This document shows, in pieces, positions 1 to 8,894 of a stretch of 64,000 nt of DNA (positions are counted from its first letter, which is position 1; each line of letters opens with the position of its first letter). The notes under the pieces are model-generated. The model saw only the letters and a program-made list of their open reading frames with translations. It had not been told where the DNA came from and did not search any database. This DNA is from Oscarella lobularis (taxonomy: Eukaryota > Porifera > Homoscleromorpha > Homosclerophorida > Oscarellidae): NCBI RefSeq assembly GCF_947507565.1, contig NC_089182.1, forward strand, positions 310,001 to 374,000. The letters are read 5' to 3'. A program made the translations under genes and the position numbers.

Positions 1-1234
1 CAAAGCCAGCTATGAAGTAAAAATCACTTATCAATAATCTATACAAAGATTTTCAATCTTACCATAGCTGCTGTTTCTTGATGATGGAGTCAAAGCTGAT
101 GATGATCCGGAGCCCATTAGTCCTGCAGCTCGATTTAACGCCGGAAAATCCGCCGGATTAAGATGACTCGGCGAGCCCGGATCCCTGCCTGAACAAACCA
201 GAAAGAAATAGAATTAAAATCTAGACAAGAAACGCTACATACTAAGACCCGGAAGACCTGGACTCATCATTCCCTAAGAATAACGTCATCAATCAACATA
301 GAAGAGTCATATAATCCATTGAAAATTACCTGACTTTGGCGTCCCTGGGAGATACCATAAAAGGCCAGCGATGAGCTTCCACCTGATCCAAAACGACCCG
401 ATTGTGATTCAGCCCTAAGGAAGTATCACTATAATAATAACTAGCTATTAAATTCTTACAGTTGAATGTGATTAGGACGGTTTGGTCTTGAAGTGGCGGC
501 TGTCATTCCGCCCATCATTCCAACGCCCTGTCTCTGCTGACCAGGAGCAACTCCCAGCGATCCTTGAGAAAGAAGCCCGTGCTGTCCCATCCCAAAAGGA
601 TTTCGACTACAGCAAAAAATTATAACTATATAATACAATAAATAAATAAAGAGAACTTTGCTGCTGGCGATCCAGGAGCCATAGGCGGAGCACCACTTCC
701 TGTCAAACCAGTCAGATTTCCAGAACTTCCGGAAAGAGAGGGCCCAGGTGCGAAACCTCGACCAGGAAACTAAGCAAGAAGAACATAAGAGAATACTACA
801 ACTTTAAATAACAGTGGTTAATTGAACCTGAGATCTCATTCCGCCTGATCCAGCTAAGGAAAGACCTTGAATTAGAATATACAATACACTAAAGATAAAT
901 AAATAAATATACCTGAATTGTAAAATCCGCCTGGAGCAGCCTGTGACCCTGCTGTTACTCCATACATACTTCCCATTCGAAGCTAGAAAAAAAAATCAAA
1001 TACAAACTCATCTATGTTTACCTTTTCCTTGCTATAGTACCTCCTTCTCTCGTTGACTGAAACCGGACTGATTAAAATATCCGGGCATTCCCGAAAGCCC
1101 GAGCTCTTCGTCTCCTTCGTCTCCCAATCCCCCTCCCTACACGAAAACGCGTCTCTTATCTTTCGTCGAAAAACTAGCTAGTCACGTCTATGCTTATTTT
1201 TCGCCTGTACGCTATTTCTTACCGGTTTTCTCAT
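1..1234 (-). CDS. CNOT2: CCR4-NOT complex subunit 2 (CNOT2-like), 5' part, truncated by the window edge
   Basis: Ten exons joined by short introns give one continuous frame of about 238 residues. Exons in plus coordinates: 1223-1234, 1041-1136, 913-982, 828-853, 657-769, 460-606, 330-414, 243-273, 63-188, 1-9. The start ATG is at 1232-1234, giving MRKPGGG. The protein is rich in Gly, Ser, Met and Pro and low in complexity. Two stretches fit the CNOT2 N-terminal region: YFNQSGFSQREKE, like the human segment with SQSSMFPHRSEKD, and LNPADFPALNR, like the conserved DFPALADRNR motif. Family knowledge: CNOT2 bridges CNOT1 and CNOT3 and supports deadenylation and transcription control. The C-terminal NOT box that would settle the call lies beyond the left edge. 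Exon phases agree at every junction. The donor after exon 2 has an alternative about 18 bp away. The gene is head-to-head with the gene at 1530. Confidence 0.66.
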
Positions 1235-1529
1235 ACCGCCTAAGCCTAGAGAGAGAAAAAAACCCCGTAGTTCTATTTATCCTGCATTAGGAATGCTTGG
1301 TTTACCTGATGAGTGCACGTCTGGATGCGTTCGCGACGGATTAGGAAATCTAGAGAGGAACGGGTGGGTAACGGCACCTTTTCTGCTACGTTTTCTTACG
1401 GATTGAAACCAGGAAAGCCTTCGCTTAGGTTTCTATAGCCTGCCATGGCGTTGTGAATCTTTTGTTTCTTTCTGGCGCATGCGTTCTGCTAACACAACTC
1501 GCGTGATGTAGGCGTGGCGTATTTGGAAC
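1235..1529. promoter_or_regulatory. Divergent intergenic region between CNOT2-like and the membrane-protein gene
   Basis: About 295 bp between two divergent start codons, so it should hold both promoters and 5' leaders. A short spliced leader for the minus gene is possible, because the CNOT2 start lies in an exon entered through an acceptor at about 1241. I see no convincing TATA box or motif array. The 152-codon minus frame over 1425-1883 has no protein-like features and I do not call it. Confidence 0.4.
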
Positions 1530-2895
1530 ATGATCACCGTCTTCTTCTTCTTGATTCATTTGCACGTTATCGGAGTCGACTCTGGTTGCTCGTTTACAGC
1601 AGAATCGTGTGACTATTCGCCTTTCTTTTCCGCCTTGGGACGAGTTCTTACGCCTAACAGCATCGAATTTCAGCAAATTATACCTTCGGTTTCTGGATGC
1701 CATGGAAGAAAAAACGGATGCTGCTCCACCAAATTCAGATACTGCAACTGTTCCAATTAAAATCGTGTGATAAGAACTCTTACAAACCTTTGTGCAAGAA
1801 CACGACTTGGAGCAATTGGAGAGCGTGTCACAGTTGCAAGCAAACAAGATCAATGAATTTATCATCAGCATGCTTTGACTCATCCTACTCTAATAGAAGC
1901 GGAATAGTGGAATCAGATGACACTCTCTTGACCATACGAAATGTCACAGACTTTGATTTGTATCAGAAAAGCTTGTCGTGTCCGCAAACAGTAGATTGGC
2001 GATCGTGCTGCTCGTATACTCAGCCAGGAACGTGCCAAATCACTAACAAGAGCAAATGCAAGGGTAGAAAAACTCTCCTTTTGGACTCTGGTTGCAACAG
2101 TTCCTGCGCTCAAAATATGACATCTAAAGAGGCATGCAGCAATGACAAACTATGTCAAGGAACGGCTATTCCAAGTCCAAGCACAAGAGCTACTACGCAA
2201 ATTCCCGCTACGACGAGAATTTTGACTACGTCCCCGGCGAAAGAAGCAACAAAAAGTCTGACTTCTCAGAACGTCAACAGCGCCAACAATAACAAAAAGT
2301 CCTACGCGCATAATAGGAAGTACGGGGACGAGTACAGTAACAGGGGCTAGTACTAAGGCCAATCAGGGAAGCAGCTCTACTCGAAATTACATCAGAGGCC
2401 CACGGACCACACAAACAGTTATATCATCAGAAAATTCCCCTCAAAGCGCAAGGACTCCTACGAGTACAACAGCAAGCCCATCACTTGGCAAAACCATCAT
2501 TTATGGAATAGCAGGCGGCAGTGGCGGAATAATTCTGATCACTCTCATCATAATAGTTGTTGCAATAGCATACGTCGGAAAGAGAAAACGTCAACAGGAA
2601 ACGTCCACATCAACATCTCAAAGGTACGTAAGGAGCCCCAAATTTACGAAACAGGATAAGCAATTGACTAAGCCTCGTACACAGATACGTTATCAAAAAT
2701 CCCGCGTTCGATGATCGAGGGGGTTCTATGGGAGTATATCGAACAACTTCCACTGCCGACTACGAGCACGACTACAGCGTCCCAATCCCAAGAGACCGTA
2801 GCAGTACGGACGACTATCTTACCCCCGTCGACATGATCTCCAGGGAAAGACACGACGAAGAGGGATACGAGTGCCCGATCGATTACAAAGCGTAG
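1530..2895 (+). CDS. Unrecognised single-pass type I membrane protein, Cys-rich and mucin-like, tyrosine-rich tail
   Basis: Proposed exons 1530-1688, 1739-2229, 2270-2623 and 2685-2895 give 404 aa in phase. Seen: a signal peptide at residues 1-18 (MITVFFFLIHLHVIGV), a Cys-rich ectodomain with many N-x-S/T sites and a TSP1-like scrap (TTWSNWRACHSC), a Ser/Thr/Pro stalk from about 200 to 290, one hydrophobic helix at about 293-319, a basic stop-transfer GKRKR, and an 85-residue tail. The tail holds NPAFDD, DDYLTPV, GYECPIDYKA and several other tyrosines, so endocytic or SH2-type docking is possible by inference. Donors of introns 1 and 2 (GTTTCT, GTCCCC) are weak; they were chosen because they restore frame. 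An unspliced reading at 1689-1758 is also Cys-rich, so exon 1's end is uncertain. I recognise no family. It may be an orphan receptor or adhesion protein. Confidence 0.5.
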
Positions 2896-3419
2896 CCTAA
2901 ATGGGGGCCTCGGTTAAACGTTTAGGCTGGATCGCTCTCGTTTTATTGCGCTGCACGTTGTTGGTGTGTGCGTCGCGTAGGCTGGGCTTTCCGCAACGCG
3001 TTTTACCTTCAAAATGCGTGCACACGCTATCTGTTCGGGAATTTACGGGTTTTGTCTCTTCCCTTCGCGCTTTACTTCGATCGAGCGCGCATCTTCTTTC
3101 GTTTTCGCTTCAGTCTAGATAAAGAACGTGGTTGTCGAATGGGAATGAGAGGCTAGATGGCGTTACCTTCGCATGCGTTTCTTTCGCCACTGCGAAAAAA
3201 CGAGAGAATAAGAGATTTGGCTCGCGTAAAGAACACAAAATACCTTATCTCTCATTTCTGGTAGAAGAAAGTACCGCTCGCTCTCGGATTGCTCAGATAA
3301 AAGGAGATCTACAGCCCCACAGAATCAGAGACGGCGACTAAAGCGTCCCGGATAAGAGTGCATATAACCAGAGATCTCTCTATAAACATACCAACGTGCT
3401 TTCGAAAAAAATCGTTTCT
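2896..3419. other. Convergent 3' intergenic region, no gene seen
   Basis: About 520 bp between the stop codons of two converging genes. Short plus-strand frames here (2901-3122, 2968-3156, 3132-3341) overlap one another, resemble nothing and are probably chance. A minus-strand AATAAA occurs at 2942-2947, which could end the gamma-glutamyltransferase message, though it lies about 470 bp past the stop. Confidence 0.5.
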
Positions 3420-5054
3420 TTAGTATCCTTCTGGCTGTCCTTGTTTACGACAGTCACAAGCAGCAATCAGCTTTTTACTCTCAGCATCCCTCACAATCGC
3501 CTGAATAACTGCAGTAAGATTAGAAACCTCCACACGATGCCCACGCCGTTCAAGACCCTCTCTCCAGCTCGCAGGAAAATCACTCTGAACAGTGACGTGA
3601 TTAGGAAGAAAATGATGATGAAATCTCGGCTTGTCGATAGCATCCTGAAGCGAGTACTTGTACTTGTAGTACCGAACTAGAGCTATGGCAATTGTTGTTG
3701 GAATCCAAAGACCGCCTGAAGCTCCAATGACAACGGCAATGTCTCCATTTCCATCCAGCATCACAATAGGAGAAAGAGATGACTGAGGCCTTTTTCTTGG
3801 CGCAATAAAATTGAACGGACTCGGCGGCAACCCCATAAAGCCAGGCCCACCAGAATATGAGAAATTATCCATTTCAGAATTGTATATGATTCCAAGTGAA
3901 TCCGAGTAGACTTGACTGCCAAAATACCAGCCAATGCTTGTCGTCAACGAAACGGCATTTCCATCCGAATCAACAATACAAAAATGCGTAGTGCCCGTGT
4001 CAGACGAGAGAGAATAAATACCGTCGTCGCCGTCGCAATAATACTCGGGAGGAAACGTTGCGTCGGGATCGATTTTAGATTGAACTTGAGCTGCTTTTGA
4101 CGGTTTCAGCAGCGACGCGACGACGTCATCCACGCCAGCATTGTCGCCTAATTTCTGTCGCTCTGCAAACGCAAATTTGAACACTTCTGTAATAAAATGC
4201 CGAGTTTCGTCGTCAAATCGTTCTCCCAAGTTTAATTCTGACAAAATATTGAAAATATATTGAAGAACGGCACTGCCGCCAGGAGGTGGAACACCGTAGA
4301 CTTTCCGGCCGTTGAATTTGCTCTCCACACCATTGCATTCTCTCACTTCATAGGAAGCAAAATCCTCATAAGACAAAACACCGCCCGCTGCCTTGATATC
4401 ATTGACCATAATGTGAGCCAGCTCTCCTTTGTAGAAGATGTCTGATCCTCCACTAGCTCCAATTCGTCGGAGTGTTTTAGCCAGCGCTGGTCGTCTCAGA
4501 GTATCGCCTTTCTTCAGAAAACGCCCATTAGGCGATAGGGCTCTCTTTAGCGGGCCACACCTCGAATCGGCATCTTCGGCATCCAGTGACGCTTTCACGT
4601 AATCAACAGCAACAGAACGCTCCAAAATGGCGGAGACGAGAAACCCCTCATCTGCAAGCTGGGCGGCGACTTCAAACAGCACTTCCCATTCAAGTCGACC
4701 ATATTTCTGCCAGAGTCGTTCCAACGCTTTCAGTTCGCCCGGCACTCCGGCGAGTATGCCCGGCCGCTCCCGCTGACCCTCCCTCGTCATCGTTTCCTCG
4801 ACAACGTCGGCCGCCAGAGGTGCCGCCTCCCTGAAGTCCATCGCAACCGGAGTGCCTTTGCTTCGACGATCATAGTAGATGCAACATCCGCCGCCGCCTA
4901 GGCCGGACGTGTGAAAATGCACGACGCCGAGACAGAGAGCGACGGCGACGGCCGCGTCCGCCGCCGTGCCGCCCATTTCGCGTAGCACTTGCACTCCGAT
5001 TTTCGAGACGAGTGGAGTATCGGTCGCAACGACGGCGTGGCTGTACGCGTTCAT
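3420..5054 (-). CDS. Gamma-glutamyltransferase family protein, single exon
   Basis: 544 aa covering the whole Ntn-hydrolase fold. Seen: the N-terminal HAVVATDTPLVSKIG and GGTAADAAVAVALCLG block, FREAAP (Arg75 in the glutamate-binding position), GTTHF with Thr355 aligned to the human nucleophile Thr381, INLYFG-like SIGWYFGSQV, NSEMDNFS, PPSPFNFI, PQSSLSP, GASGG, and the terminal CDCRKQGQPEGY. Known of the family: the precursor self-cleaves before that Thr and hydrolyses or transfers the glutamyl group of glutathione. Odd: the frame starts at the mature domain, with no signal anchor as in animal GGT1, so either a short 5' exon is missed or this form is not membrane anchored. No introns, unlike the neighbouring spliced genes. 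Divergent from RWDD2. Confidence 0.9.
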   Translation of the reverse strand: MNAYSHAVVATDTPLVSKIGVQVLREMGGTAADAAVAVALCLGVVHFHTSGLGGGGCCIYYDRRSKGTPVAMDFREAAPLAADVVEETMTREGQRERPGILAGVPGELKALERLWQKYGRLEWEVLFEVAAQLADEGFLVSAILERSVAVDYVKASLDAEDADSRCGPLKRALSPNGRFLKKGDTLRRPALAKTLRRIGASGGSDIFYKGELAHIMVNDIKAAGGVLSYEDFASYEVRECNGVESKFNGRKVYGVPPPGGSAVLQYIFNILSELNLGERFDDETRHFITEVFKFAFAERQKLGDNAGVDDVVASLLKPSKAAQVQSKIDPDATFPPEYYCDGDDGIYSLSSDTGTTHFCIVDSDGNAVSLTTSIGWYFGSQVYSDSLGIIYNSEMDNFSYSGGPGFMGLPPSPFNFIAPRKRPQSSLSPIVMLDGNGDIAVVIGASGGLWIPTTIAIALVRYYKYKYSLQDAIDKPRFHHHFLPNHVTVQSDFPASWREGLERRGHRVEVSNLTAVIQAIVRDAESKKLIAACDCRKQGQPEGY

Positions 5055-5526
5055 TGTTCTCCGAGGCCAGAGGTGCAGGGCCCTGCCAGAGGTGTGTGGG
5101 GAATGCTCGCGCGCGGTCTATGCGTGCATGACGCGTGGTGGGAACCTCGTAAATTAAATTAAATTAATTTAATTCAATTACTAAAATTAAGAAAAAAGGC
5201 CTCAGCGAATCCTACTGTCGCCTACTGGAGACGAATTGGCAGAGTGCAAACTCCACCGAAACGGATTCGACTTCTTCATAAGCCAACTGCTTAGTTACTT
5301 ACGTTGGGCTTTCGAGTGTACTTGTAGTAGCGCACGCGTTGTACGACAAAAAATGCGGTTTCGAAGGACAAAAAGTATCATCGCGAACATCTACGATCGG
5401 CTCGTCTGAAATGTCTGGCGACCGTCGATAAAATGCTTGATCGGGTAGAGAAATCGAACAAGCCGTTTCCGATTGTACAGCGTTTTTTAGTCTAGTAGCG
5501 CGCTCTACGAACCCGCCTCCCCCCGA
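5055..5526. promoter_or_regulatory. Divergent promoter region of GGT-like and RWDD2
   Basis: About 470 bp between divergent start codons. An AT-only stretch at about 5152-5189, built from repeated AATTAAATT and containing a near-perfect inverted repeat centred around AATTAATTTAATT, sits close to the GGT side. The rest is mixed composition, becoming C-rich just before the RWDD2 ATG. I see no coding frame that fits a gene. Confidence 0.4.
5152..5189. repeat. AT-only palindromic tract
   Basis: Repeats of AAATT on one side and its complement on the other make a short inverted repeat in the middle of the divergent intergenic region. It could form a small hairpin or a nucleosome-poor promoter element. 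Only composition and symmetry support this. Confidence 0.4.
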
Positions 5527-6369
5527 ATGAGCGAGAATCTCGAGCTACAGCTCGGCGAAATCGACTTACTTCGCTCCATGTATCCGGACGAAGGAGAGTT
5601 CGACGATTTGGCAATAAAACGAGCGCGAGATACCATCGAAAATCCGGAAAAGAACGACGAAACAGCGACTCTGTCATTTTCCGTGCGAATTAACGACACC
5701 ATAGAGCTCTTTTGCACGTTTCCGCATGACTATCCGATCTCGTGTCGTCCCAAACTCCACGCGCGCTGCAACGAACGACGTACGACGCAAGATCGACTGA
5801 ATCGCGATTTGAACGAATTCGTAGCGCGCGCGAACGACGGCGAGCCGTGCGCGGTCGACGCCGTTCATTGGCTGCGCGACAACGCCGACTCGTATTGCGT
5901 CATCGCACCGGAAAACAAAGCGCACGTCGCCGCAGTCCCGAATGCAGCTGCCGAACTCCAACGAATTTGGTTCTACATGCATCACATTTATAGCAAGACA
6001 AAGCGAAAGGATATATTGGCGTGGGCTGACGAGTTGCATTTGAGCGGGTTTTCCATGCCCGGAAAACCGGGCGTCGTCTGCGCGGAAGGTGACTCGCGAG
6101 CCGTCGACGAGTTCTCGAGTCGTCTGAGAGGAATGACGTGGAAGCGAATCACGATTCGGCATCAGGAAAAGGGAGCAGCGGGAGATGGTTCGTGGAAGCG
6201 ATTTTCTGGTTTCAACGAAGTCGCTTTCGATCCGCATTCGGGACGGGGAAGTCGGGACTATCACATGGACTTGGGCCAGTTTCAGAAATATCTCGAAGAG
6301 CACAAGTCGGCCGAAATGTTTCACATGTTATTCGGAGTAGAGGGAAGTAGAGCTGCAAAAGAAACATGA
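5527..6369 (+). CDS. RWDD2: RWD domain-containing protein 2 (RWDD2A/B family)
   Basis: Single-exon frame of 280 aa. An RWD domain fills roughly residues 5-125: LQLGEIDLLRSMYPDEGE opens it, FPHDYPISCRP carries the YP...P signature, and it closes near VDAVHWLRDN. The second half matches the DUF1115 domain unique to RWDD2: IWFYMHHIYSKTKRKDIL, LSGFSMPGKPGVVCAEG, WKRITIRHQEKG and MFHMLFGVEG follow the human RWDD2B order closely. Length fits the family (about 290-320 aa). Known: RWD domains resemble ubiquitin-conjugating folds and mediate protein contacts; the cellular role of RWDD2 is not established. The ATG is the first in the frame. Two AATAAA signals follow the stop at once (6373-6384), so the 3' UTR may be very short. 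Confidence 0.93.
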   Translation: MSENLELQLGEIDLLRSMYPDEGEFDDLAIKRARDTIENPEKNDETATLSFSVRINDTIELFCTFPHDYPISCRPKLHARCNERRTTQDRLNRDLNEFVARANDGEPCAVDAVHWLRDNADSYCVIAPENKAHVAAVPNAAAELQRIWFYMHHIYSKTKRKDILAWADELHLSGFSMPGKPGVVCAEGDSRAVDEFSSRLRGMTWKRITIRHQEKGAAGDGSWKRFSGFNEVAFDPHSGRGSRDYHMDLGQFQKYLEEHKSAEMFHMLFGVEGSRAAKET

Positions 6370-6372
6370 GTT

Positions 6373-6384
6373 AATAAAAATAAA
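6373..6384 (+). terminator. Two adjoining polyadenylation signals for RWDD2
   Basis: Two AATAAA hexamers lie end to end a few bases after the RWDD2 stop codon, at 6373-6378 and 6379-6384. Position and strand fit the poly(A) signal of that gene. Confidence 0.6.
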
Positions 6385-6415
6385 AGCTAACGTTGAAACT
6401 GTCTTTTTTACTTGC

Positions 6416-6446
<31 letters not shown>

Positions 6447-6831
6447 CGGCTCCTTCCAGCTTGCCCTTGGTTTGTTCCATCGCCGCTTTTTCCCAAACCC
6501 ATGCTGTCCCAAACTCGCTGCTAGACTCTACGGAAAACTTTAGGACATTAGTGATCACACACACAAAGTTGAAACGCATCAAAAGGACACACAAAAGGGC
6601 ATACGAAAGTACTTTGGCAGTCAGCCGTCAACTTCACTGCTTTATCCATTGGTTTCCCGAATCTGTTTGCAAACAAATCCTGCAAAGGAATAATTCAGAC
6701 TTGTTGATGCTAAGAACGCGTATACCGCACCAGTTATTTTCTTTTTGAAGTACCGATTCGCCAGGCCAGTACATCCATCCATTATAGATGCACCCTATAA
6801 TAGAAGGTCTCACCCTAGACGTTCCATTATA
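6385..6831. other. Convergent 3' region with a TC microsatellite
   Basis: About 450 bp between the end of RWDD2 and the stop of the giant minus-strand gene. It holds a (TC)13 tract at about 6421-6446 and otherwise only short frames without protein character. No clear minus-strand AATAAA was found for the large gene. Confidence 0.5.
6421..6446. repeat. (TC)n microsatellite
   Basis: About 26 bp of uninterrupted TC dinucleotide in the 3' intergenic region. Likely length-polymorphic. No function is implied. Confidence 0.9.
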
Positions 6832-8894
6832 TCAGATATCATTTGTACCGGTTGTCTCTGGAGCTGGATCGCAGTGCCACCTTTCAGCGTTGTTTTCATC
6901 CGTTGAGCACTCACTAAAGGTAAGGCGCCTCACGATATTTTTTTGCAGAAGTACACTGCCGTTTTTACCAAATATGTCGTATTCCGAAAGGAGTTCGGTC
7001 ACCTATCTTGTATTCCTTGCTATCGTATACGCACACTAATAAAAAAGAATGGTATTAGAGAGAAGTCTGCGCGTACTGCAGCACAACGTACCCCCACAAG
7101 AAAAGCTGTCCTTTGCCAACGTGCTCCCTTGCGGACAAGTGCAATAGAACGAATACGGAGTATTTACGCAGATTTCTTCACAGCCACCCTTGTTCTCGCC
7201 GCACTCATCGATATCTGTTACGAATCTTATAGTAGCGTCCAGCGAACCAGCTGGGGAATTTTTTACCCGTGTAGTTGTACAGCGGACAACACCGACCCGG
7301 TGCACCGTGACCACGCCATTCCGGATTGGGCTGCACTCCGTCGCCGCATTGCATGCCGTAGGGACAGCTGCCGTTTGGACAGGAGCATTCCCATTGGACG
7401 CAGCAATCCGATGACCTTTTCATAATGTAAACCGCATCAGAAGGACATGGACGCTGTTCTAATTCACAAGGACAAGTGACGTCAGAACAGATTGCTACAC
7501 GGAAAACAATGAGAATTTTTTTGATAGAATTCAGCTGCACGTCACCTGTTCTTATCGGCCGGAGGCAAACGTTAGAATTGCTGCTGGCTAAGTGACAAGT
7601 TTTGTCATTCGCTAAGTATTTAAATAACAAGAGATGAAGTTCCTACCTGTACATTGCACTTGCCGGCCGTCTACAAACCATTCGGCTGTGCAGGCTCCAC
7701 AGTAATTTGCAGTGCAGTTTGCTGACGGGTGAGACGGACAATAGGCCCCATCGCACGGATCCATTTCACAGTGAACAACAGGAACACCCTCGGGACAAAC
7801 TACAAGAGCTGGGTCGTCAGATCATTTATATACGCTTGACGATGCGAAAACTGACCTCTTGGAGTGGGTTCAACTGGAGGAACTAGCCTTTTCTCGCAGT
7901 AAGTTCCGCCGTATCCTTCTTTGCATTTACATGTGTATCCGTCAAAACTCGCCTCCCTGGCCACTCTGTCAGTGCAATTAGGATCCAATACGCTGCCACC
8001 GCACTGACCGTCGTTTAGGCACGGATTAGACAAAACAACGATTTTCACTGTATATATGGAAGAGAACGTTCCCTCCAAATGTCTGACTGAAAGCTTGATT
8101 TCATCGTTGCTAGACGACGATGGCCGGTAAAATAAATCAGCCGCTAAAAATGTCAAATCGCCTATAAAATCTCCGGCCGAAACATTGGCGCTCTTCCAGT
8201 CGACAGGAAACGCACCTGGAGAGCCAACGGCGTCCAACCAAACAGAAACGTTAACCGTTCCAAACGAGGTCGTCGTTCTGAATAACAAATCGTCGTTTAG
8301 CCCGTCAAAATCGTACGCGGCAACGCGAGCAACGCGACTTCCCGTCGTTCGATTCGCCTCCACGTATACAATTGTTGACGTGCTCGGATCAATTGCGTCG
8401 CCTTCGTCAACGCCGAGAAACAGAAACATTCGCGGCAAGTCGTCAACGTTCGTGATTCGAACGGTTAGCAGAGCTTCGTCGGAAAGCGGTCGGTGATCGG
8501 CAAACGGAATTTCGGTGATTCGAATAAGAACTTGATCCGTTCCGATGCAATTGCTGCAAGGAACGTAAGTGAGTAATCCCGTCGCGTTATCGATCGTCGC
8601 CGTTCCTAAACGCGGTAGGGACTCGACGGAATAGGTGACGGCGTCTTTTTCGGCGTCCACAAATGCGATTTGAAATGGTGTCGACCCCGTGCCCACGTCT
8701 TCGTAGACGGTTATTCCTTCCGGCGGGAGGGCGAGACGAGGCGGCGTATTGACCGTGTCGTTGAGCGTTCTTGCAACGGCGAACTGCGTCTCTCGATTCA
8801 GAAACGATGTAACGTTTGTGGGAGTTGTAGAATTGTCCACTTCGCGTCGTTTTCGTCGAACGTAGTCAGACGATACCGGAACGTCGGAACACAT
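6832..8894 (-). other. C-terminal module set: furin-like site, cadherin-like strands, EGF, Cys-rich, EGF-Ca and VWC-like units
   Basis: From residue about 4415: [11 protein letters not shown] holds a strong dibasic cleavage site at 4427-4431. Two cadherin-like/tandem-beta stretches follow ([13 protein letters not shown]..., [15 protein letters not shown]...), then an EGF unit ([11 protein letters not shown] to [16 protein letters not shown]), a [15 protein letters not shown]...CGAC.AEWF unit, a VWC-like unit ([16 protein letters not shown]... [14 protein letters not shown]), a calcium-type EGF ([16 protein letters not shown]), and a last half VWC unit ending [15 protein letters not shown]. 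Small modules occupy their own exons bounded by phase-1 introns, the usual mark of exon shuffling. Cleavage would release the C-terminal part; that is inference. Confidence 0.6.

Noticed and set aside
1425-1883. 152-codon minus-strand frame
   Set aside because: It overlaps the signal peptide exon of the plus gene, has no recognisable domain and reads as low-information Cys/Arg sequence.
3377-3392. TATAAA on the plus strand
   Set aside because: It lies in a convergent 3' region and faces into the antisense of GGT, so a promoter role is unlikely.
2901-3680. Short overlapping plus-strand frames between the membrane protein and GGT
   Set aside because: Mutually overlapping, no homology by eye, and partly antisense to the GGT coding region.
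6788-7425. Plus-strand frames of 74-160 codons
   Set aside because: Antisense to the EGF-Ca and VWC-like exons, whose cysteine patterns and splice phases are convincing on the minus strand.
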